From Rugosibacter sp. (GTDB taxonomy: Bacteria; Pseudomonadota; Gammaproteobacteria; Burkholderiales; Rhodocyclaceae), in the NCBI GenBank assembly GCA_030645365.1, contig JAUSMB010000017.1, forward strand, positions 1-44,228: a stretch of DNA of 44,228 bases, written 5' to 3'. This document shows positions 39,894 to 44,228 of this stretch, one piece after another (the stretch's first letter is position 1; each line of letters starts with the position of its first letter). Below the pieces are notes generated by a model that worked only from the letters and a program-made list of their open reading frames with translations, was not told the DNA's origin and searched no databases. A program made the position numbers and the translations under genes.

Positions 39894-40845
39894 CTCGTGA
39901 CACTGCATTAGCTACTCCTTCAGCCATATCCGCACCAAATCGTTTAGCAAATTTTTCGGCAATATTAGGCTTCACGGTAAAGTCGTGAATCACTTCAGCT
40001 TTGATCACATCACGCGCTACACTTTCTACCGTGCCGTAGCCATCAGCCAAACCCATCTCGACACTTTTGGCTCCGCTCCACATCAAGCCTGAAAAAATTT
40101 CTGGCGTTTCTTTCAAACGTGGGCCTCGTCCGCGCCTTACAACATCAATAAACTGAGCATGAATTTCGCTCAGCATCTTGAGTGCATATTCTTTATGTTG
40201 CGGCGTCTGAGGCGAGAAAGGGTCAAGCAATCCCTTGTTTTCTCCAGCCGCGAGTAAACGTCGCTCCACGCCCAGCTTGTCCATGGTGCCGGTAAATCCA
40301 AATCCATCCATCAGTACGCCGATCGAGCCCACGATGCTGGCTTTATCAACAAAAATCTTGTCAGCAGCAACGGCGACATAATAGCCACCAGACGCACACA
40401 CATCTTCAACCACCACATAAACCGGAATAGTCGGATGCAAGCGCCGCATCCGATGAATTTCATCGTTCATCATGCCCGCCTGTACAGGGCTACCACCAGG
40501 GCTATTAATGCGCAAAATAACGCCTGCCGTATGCTTGTCTTCATACACCTCTTTTAATGCGCTAATCAGGTTTTCCGCACTCGCATCACTGCTATCGATA
40601 ACGCCGGTCACATTGACTAATGCAGTAATTTTCTGGCCATCGGTAAAACGTTCGGGTTGTCCCCAATCAATGACAAAAGCAAGAATCAAGGAGAGGTAAG
40701 CCAGCCCCAGAAACTTAAAGAAAATACCCCAACGTCGACTGCGTTGCTGTTCAGTAATCGCCGCTAAGGCGACATTCTCAAGCGCTTTACGCTCCCACCG
40801 ATCATTCTCGGGGGAGGGGGCGGAGTCATTATCAATTTGCTGCAT
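39880..40845 (-). CDS. sppA: Signal peptide peptidase SppA, S49 family
   Basis: Membrane protease that degrades leftover signal peptides. A single N-terminal transmembrane segment (FFKFLGLAYLSLILAFVIDW, about residues 43-62) is followed by the S49 domain: LRINSPGGSP, the nucleophile serine in CASGGYYVAVAAD, and the lysine region ENKGLLDPFSP. At 321 residues it is the short single-domain form. ATG 40845 was chosen because GGAG lies seven bases ahead. A TTG two codons earlier is less likely. It follows queD by 28 bases. Confidence 0.93.
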   Translation of the reverse strand: MQQIDNDSAPSPENDRWERKALENVALAAITEQQRSRRWGIFFKFLGLAYLSLILAFVIDWGQPERFTDGQKITALVNVTGVIDSSDASAENLISALKEVYEDKHTAGVILRINSPGGSPVQAGMMNDEIHRMRRLHPTIPVYVVVEDVCASGGYYVAVAADKIFVDKASIVGSIGVLMDGFGFTGTMDKLGVERRLLAAGENKGLLDPFSPQTPQHKEYALKMLSEIHAQFIDVVRRGRGPRLKETPEIFSGLMWSGAKSVEMGLADGYGTVESVARDVIKAEVIHDFTVKPNIAEKFAKRFGADMAEGVANAVSRVTLH

Positions 40846-40873
40846 TCTCAAACTCCCTCAGCTAAAACATTTT

Positions 40874-41332
40874 TCAAGACTCGATACCTTCTTCGCGCAA
40901 TGCATCCGCCCAACAATTGGGCGTCTCAAACAAGCGTATCCGCTCCAGACGGATGTGGTTGCCAAACATGCTGTGGTAAATCGGATCAAGTATGGCAAAC
41001 GCAGTTCGAGCAAGATTTTCAGCCGTTGGCACGGCATCCATCACCACCGTTTTATGGTTAGGTAGTGTGGCTAAAAACGCAGCGACAGCATGGTCTTCTC
41101 GCCACACCAAAAACGCATGATCCCATGCATCCACTACATGCACTTTAGCCAGCGTTTTGACATCGGAAAAGTCCATCACCATGCCATTATCAGATCGTCC
41201 AGGTACATTGATCACTTGGCCAACCAAGGTAATCTCAATAGCATATCGATGCCCATGCAGGTGACGACATTGACTTTTGTGGTCAGGAATCCGATGACCT
41301 GCATCAAATTCTAAGCGGCGAGTAATTTGCAT
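40874..41332 (-). CDS. queD: 6-carboxy-5,6,7,8-tetrahydropterin synthase
   Basis: Converts dihydroneopterin triphosphate to carboxytetrahydropterin in queuosine synthesis. Zinc ligands are H13, H26 and H28; C22 is the catalytic cysteine in C22-R-H-L-H26-G-H28. WDHAFLV and PTAENLA supply the other catalytic residues. It has 152 residues, longer than E. coli QueD through a central insertion. This makes QueD more likely than eukaryotic-type pyruvoyl-tetrahydropterin synthase. FolE2, encoded at 8739, would supply its substrate. Confidence 0.93.
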   Translation of the reverse strand: MQITRRLEFDAGHRIPDHKSQCRHLHGHRYAIEITLVGQVINVPGRSDNGMVMDFSDVKTLAKVHVVDAWDHAFLVWREDHAVAAFLATLPNHKTVVMDAVPTAENLARTAFAILDPIYHSMFGNHIRLERIRLFETPNCWADALREEGIES

Positions 41333-41356
41333 GGGGAAAGGTAACGAAGAAAGTAC

Positions 41357-41385
41357 GCGACATGTGGCAAAGGCTGCATTATAGT
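41357..41385 (+). promoter_or_regulatory. Possible promoter of the radical SAM gene
   Basis: GCGACA (41357-41362) and TATAGT (41380-41385) are 17 bases apart. Transcription would then start near 41392, leaving the dispersed repeat in the leader and favouring the ATG at 41431. Confidence 0.3.
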
Positions 41386-41393
41386 GACCCTCG

Positions 41394-41419
41394 TCGCCGT
41401 ATCGCCAGCGCCGACTTTT
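41394..41419 (-). repeat. Dispersed 26-bp repeat, copy G (leader of radical SAM gene)
   Basis: On the minus strand it reads AAAAGTCGGCGCTGG then CGATACGGCGA, one mismatch from copy A. It lies between the divergent starts of queD and the radical SAM gene if the latter begins at 41431, or inside its first codons, antisense, if it begins at 41362. Confidence 0.83.
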
Positions 41420-41430
41420 TAAACCACGCC

Positions 41431-42282
41431 ATGCATAAAATTTTACTCAAGACAGATGATCACGCTCGTGACAGCACAGGTATGCGATATGTATACCCTG
41501 TGCTCTCGCGCCGGGCAGGTGGCATATCCCTAGGCATTAATCTCAACCCCAACAACGCCTGTAATTGGCGTTGCATCTACTGTCAGGTACCCAATCTCAC
41601 TCGCGGTGGGCCACCGCCTATTGATCTGGCTTTGCTTGAGCAAGAACTGACAACACTCTTAGGCTCCATTGCAGACGGAAGTTTGATCATTGATCATGAC
41701 GCCAAGTCTCATGGCTTACCCGTATTACGGGACATCGCTTTTTCCGGCAATGGCGAGCCCACCAGTGCAGCAGAATTCCCCTTGGCGGTTTCACTCGTGC
41801 ACAACATGTTGCATGCCCATGGGCTGGATCAGCTGGTCATGCTACGCCTTATAACCAATGGTAGCCTGCTGGATCGCCGCAGTGTTCAGGCTGGGATAAA
41901 AGACATTGGCAACGCATCAGGCGAAGTATGGTTCAAGGTGGATAGCGCAAGCACCGCTGGACTGGTCCTGATCAATGGCATTCACATCAAGACTGAAACT
42001 GTCTCGCGACGGCTTGCGCGTTGCGCAGTCTTGGCGCCCACCTGGGTACAAACCTGCCTGTTTGGGCTGGATAATACCTTACCGGCAGAAGATGAAATCA
42101 CGCGCTATCTTGCTTTACTCGCACCTGTCGCAAAACAACTCAAAGGCGTTCATCTGTACAGCTTGGCCAGGCCTTCACTACAAAAAGAAGCGCCTAGATT
42201 GCAACGTCTGGAGACGGAATATCTCGAAACCATCGGACAGAGAATTCGGCACCTTGGGCTTATTGTCCAAGTAAACCCTTAA
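41431..42282 (+). CDS. Radical SAM protein of unknown substrate (COG0731-like)
   Basis: Radical S-adenosylmethionine enzyme. The iron-sulfur ligands are C44, C48 and C51 in ACNWRCIYCQ. FSGNGEPTS and RLITNGSLL are the later SAM-binding strands and resemble wyosine-synthase-like (TYW1/COG0731) proteins. NLNPNNACNWRCIYCQVPNL and VYPVLSRRAGGISLGIN are conserved in betaproteobacterial relatives as I remember them. Start 41431 gives 283 residues. ATG 41362 would add 23 residues and include the repeat. It is divergent from queD. It is not an obvious QueE, and the substrate is unknown. Confidence 0.82.
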   Translation: MHKILLKTDDHARDSTGMRYVYPVLSRRAGGISLGINLNPNNACNWRCIYCQVPNLTRGGPPPIDLALLEQELTTLLGSIADGSLIIDHDAKSHGLPVLRDIAFSGNGEPTSAAEFPLAVSLVHNMLHAHGLDQLVMLRLITNGSLLDRRSVQAGIKDIGNASGEVWFKVDSASTAGLVLINGIHIKTETVSRRLARCAVLAPTWVQTCLFGLDNTLPAEDEITRYLALLAPVAKQLKGVHLYSLARPSLQKEAPRLQRLETEYLETIGQRIRHLGLIVQVNP

Positions 42283-42369
42283 CCTAAACTTTCAATCTGA
42301 ACACTTCCCTGACCTCTGCGCCTACCCTCTAGCCACGCAGACCAAGCACCTTGCCTCCAGCGGCCTATC

Positions 42370-42678
42370 TCAACCGCCTTTTTTCGCAGCAGCCGCAGCA
42401 GCTTTAGCTTCTTTTTTTAGCTCTTTCAAAAAAGCAGGCTTATTGGTACGCAAATACTCGATAACCTCAAAATCTTCGCGTTTAATTTTTTGGATATCAA
42501 TATTCTCGACATACATCAAGTGTACGAGTTGCTGAACCGGGCGCGGCATTCTGCGTCCATTCTCGTAGCGGGAACCGCCGCTCTGGGTAACGCCCAGCCG
42601 AGCCCAGAATTGCTGCTGGTTTAAACCCAGTTTCTGGCGGATGGCAGAAGTATCTATTGATGTGCTTTTTTCTTTCAT
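42370..42678 (-). CDS. Helix-turn-helix (XRE-like) DNA-binding protein
   Basis: A 102-residue protein. The helix-turn-helix is at about residues 12-55: IRQKLGLNQQQFWARLGVTQ, then SRYENGRRMPRPVQQLV. The C-terminal tail is lysine/alanine rich (KKEAKAAAAAAKKGG), like tails that bind DNA non-specifically. AAGGAG lies seven bases before the ATG. It stands alone between the radical SAM gene and tRNA-Ser, with no toxin gene next to it, so an antitoxin role is not supported. Target genes are unknown. Confidence 0.82.
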   Translation of the reverse strand: MKEKSTSIDTSAIRQKLGLNQQQFWARLGVTQSGGSRYENGRRMPRPVQQLVHLMYVENIDIQKIKREDFEVIEYLRTNKPAFLKELKKEAKAAAAAAKKGG

Positions 42679-42844
42679 TTTCGAACTCCTTAGAAAAAAT
42701 AATCAACTGGTTGTTAAAACAACCCTTTAATTTGCACAGCATACACCCGAGAATACTCAAACGTGTTACGCCAAAAAAATTTATCATTAGAGCCCTCAAA
42801 CAACCCATGATTAATCTCAAGCAGTGCGTCCTTGCCCCCTTGTC

Positions 42845-42853
42845 TGGTAGAAT
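42845..42853 (+). promoter_or_regulatory. Putative extended -10 promoter of tRNA-Ser
   Basis: TGGTAGAAT gives TGn plus TAGAAT, followed by a GC-rich discriminator (GCGACCCC), about 14 bases ahead of the tRNA. No clear -35 box is visible. Confidence 0.45.
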
Positions 42854-42866
42854 GCGACCCCTCGTC

Positions 42867-42954
42867 GGAAGCGTGGCAGAGTGGTCGATTGCACTAGTCT
42901 TGAAAACTAGCAAAGGGAAACCTTTCGTGAGTTCGAATCTCACCGCTTCCGCCA
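42867..42954 (+). tRNA. tRNA-Ser (anticodon TGA)
   Basis: An 88-base gene: GGAAGCG pairs with CGCTTCC, discriminator G, encoded CCA. The anticodon loop CTTGAAA carries TGA, reading UCA. The long variable arm (AAAGGGAAACCTTT) is typical of serine tRNAs. The T arm contains GAGTTCGAATCTC. Confidence 0.96.
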
Positions 42955-43078
42955 GTTTTCATTCGACTGTCCAGTTTCTGGGTACGTTTGATCGGCGCTC
43001 TTGCCTTCTCAGGCCACCATAATGAGCCCGACAAACCCCTCCCAAAAAATCATAGCCCTAACCACAAAGGAACGGCGG

Positions 43079-43882
43079 ATGATCACACCTGAAATCGGCT
43101 TCGCTGAAATCAACGGCACCCGCTTCCACTTTGAGCAAGCAGGATCAGGTATTCCGCTCATCCTCATCCATGGGCTCGGCTTGAATCTGCATATGTGGGA
43201 TGATCAATTCACCGCGTTTGCCGCACATTATCGCGTCATTCGTTATGATCTTCGTGGATTTGGGCTGTCGCTCCCGGCCACCCCAGCCGCTTTCTCGCAT
43301 GCAGAAGACCTCAAGGGTCTGCTTGACTATTTCAACATTGAGCGCGCTCATGTACTGGGCTTGTCCCTTGGTGGAAGAATTGCGCTCGACTTCTCGCTGA
43401 TGTATCCAGCCTTTCTCGATCGCTTGGTGCTTGTTGATTCGGCACTGGGCGGTTACCGTTTTTCTGAAGAATGGCTTGGATTAATGTCGTCCATACTGCA
43501 ACACGGAAAAAACGGCGGCATTGTGACAGCAAAGCGCTTATGGCTATCTCATCCGTTGTTCGCGCCGATCAGATCGCAAGCGCAAAGCCGACAACGATTT
43601 GATCATATTGCCACCAGTGACCCCGGCTGGCATTGGCTGAATCAGGGATTTGAGCAATCACTCAGCCCACCTGCAGCGAAACGTTTGCAAAACGTTAATG
43701 CACCTACTCTGGTCGTTGTTGGTGAACAGGATTTGCCTGACTTTCATGCGATTGCCGAACTTTTAAATGAAACCCTTCCGCATGTCCAAAAGATTGATCT
43801 TATGGGCGCAGGTCATATGGCAAACATGGAAGCGCCAGAGCAATTTAATGAGATCGTTTTAAAATTTCTCTCCAGAAAATAA
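43079..43882 (+). CDS. Alpha/beta-fold hydrolase
   Basis: Hydrolase of 267 residues. The nucleophile elbow is G94-L-S96-L-G-G. The likely acid is D218 in VVGEQDLPD and the base H246 in GAGHMANMEAP. The oxyanion HG motif is LIHGLGLN at about 29-36. It resembles 3-oxoadipate enol-lactonase and other esterase relatives, but the substrate cannot be told. Start 43079 was chosen because AAAGGA lies seven bases before it. In-frame ATG 43022 lacks such a site. It converges on the TrpB-like gene with 34 bases between. Confidence 0.88.
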   Translation: MITPEIGFAEINGTRFHFEQAGSGIPLILIHGLGLNLHMWDDQFTAFAAHYRVIRYDLRGFGLSLPATPAAFSHAEDLKGLLDYFNIERAHVLGLSLGGRIALDFSLMYPAFLDRLVLVDSALGGYRFSEEWLGLMSSILQHGKNGGIVTAKRLWLSHPLFAPIRSQAQSRQRFDHIATSDPGWHWLNQGFEQSLSPPAAKRLQNVNAPTLVVVGEQDLPDFHAIAELLNETLPHVQKIDLMGAGHMANMEAPEQFNEIVLKFLSRK

Positions 43883-43916
43883 TACGCACTCAATTGGTAG
43901 CCCCTACCAGAACCTT

Positions 43917-44228
43917 TTAGCCTACTTGCGGCAAGTGTTGCAAAGATGTCCGTATAGCATCCTCTGCGTACACATGGTCTTCTAGCTCGCCATCGAAATA
44001 GCGATCATAGGCGGCCATATCAAAATGGCCGTGCCCCGTCAGATTCAAAAAAATTGTCTTCGCTTCGCCACTGGCTTTGCACCGGAGCGCTTCATCAACT
44101 GCGGCTCGAATGGCATGATTTGATTCCGGTGCCGGAATAATGCCTTCGGCTCGAGCAAACATCACCCCCGCTTCAAAGGTTGCCAATTGTGGCACAGCGA
44201 TGGCCTCGATGAGGCCCTCATGAAAAAG
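43917..44228 (-). CDS. TrpB-like pyridoxal-phosphate enzyme, C-terminal part (partial)
   Basis: The reading frame stays open to the window edge, so the N-terminal part lies to the right. The visible 103 residues include HEGLIEAIAVPQLATFEAG, FARAEGIIPAPESNHAIRAA, and FLNLTGHGHFD. These match the C-terminus of TrpB2-type tryptophan synthase beta chains, which often occur without TrpA. The internal GTG at 44195 is not the start. It may make tryptophan from indole and serine, but some TrpB2 proteins have no proven role. Confidence 0.8.
   Translation of the reverse strand, partial: LFHEGLIEAIAVPQLATFEAGVMFARAEGIIPAPESNHAIRAAVDEALRCKASGEAKTIFLNLTGHGHFDMAAYDRYFDGELEDHVYAEDAIRTSLQHLPQVG

Noticed and set aside
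42370-42678. HTH gene as antitoxin of a toxin-antitoxin pair
   Set aside because: No small partner gene lies within 100 bases on either side; the flanks are a radical SAM gene and a tRNA.

Overview
The window reads as core chromosome of a betaproteobacterium. Gene orders known from Nitrosomonadales/Methylophilaceae-like genomes support this: ilvI-ilvH-ilvC-psd-pssA-leuA, xseB-ispA-dxs next to folE2, pepA divergent from lptF-lptG with holC behind pepA, yihY/wrbA/DUF2069, and a sigma factor-DUF3619-DUF3106-RDD cluster beside ilvI. This placement rests on remembered synteny, not a search. No phage, insertion sequence, CRISPR array or large mobile element was seen. Genes are packed tightly: many junctions overlap by 1-4 bases, and no gene-free stretch exceeds 300 bases.

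Layout. 1-3.1 kb: tail of a probable malate synthase, then dut and coaBC (minus), radC, rpmB and rpmG (plus). 3.1-5.5 kb: a fatty acid desaturase and a Rieske oxygenase (minus). 5.6-9.6 kb: xseB-ispA-dxs-folE2 (isoprenoid precursors and folate/queuosine precursors). 9.6-13.4 kb: rplS, trmD, rimM, rpsP, pyrF and yihY (minus). 13.4-14.4 kb: wrbA and a small membrane protein. 14.4-21.0 kb: leuA, pssA, psd, ilvC, ilvH and ilvI (minus; branched-chain amino acids plus phosphatidylethanolamine). 21.1-23.1 kb: sigma factor, DUF3619, DUF3106 and RDD genes. 23.1-27.8 kb: lptG and lptF against pepA, holC and an unknown gene. 27.8-35 kb: rnr, tRNA-Leu(CAG), then a tandem glycine riboswitch with terminator ahead of gcvT-gcvH-gcvP. 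35-42.3 kb: dsbA-dsbB, divergent ppx/ppk, sppA, queD and a radical SAM gene. 42.3-44.2 kb: a small HTH regulator, tRNA-Ser(TGA), an alpha/beta hydrolase, and the C-terminal end of a TrpB-like enzyme running off the edge.

The most unusual observation is a dispersed 26-bp sequence (core AAAGTCGGCGYTGG, continuing YGANRCGGYGA) found seven times in 44 kb with 0-3 mismatches. Copies lie in trmD, psd, rnr, gcvT and gcvP and in two intergenic or leader positions (near dut and ahead of the radical SAM gene). The coding copies use two different reading frames, giving two unrelated peptides, so selection or spread at the DNA level is more likely than shared protein function. All five coding copies lie on the sense strand of their host gene. 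The pattern resembles DNA-uptake or genome-architecture motifs, but I do not recognise this sequence.

The remaining genes are mostly housekeeping. Points of secondary interest are the sigma factor/envelope-protein cluster, the uncharacterised radical SAM gene beside queD, a possible 41-residue small protein between pssA and leuA, and a perfect palindrome between ppx and ppk.
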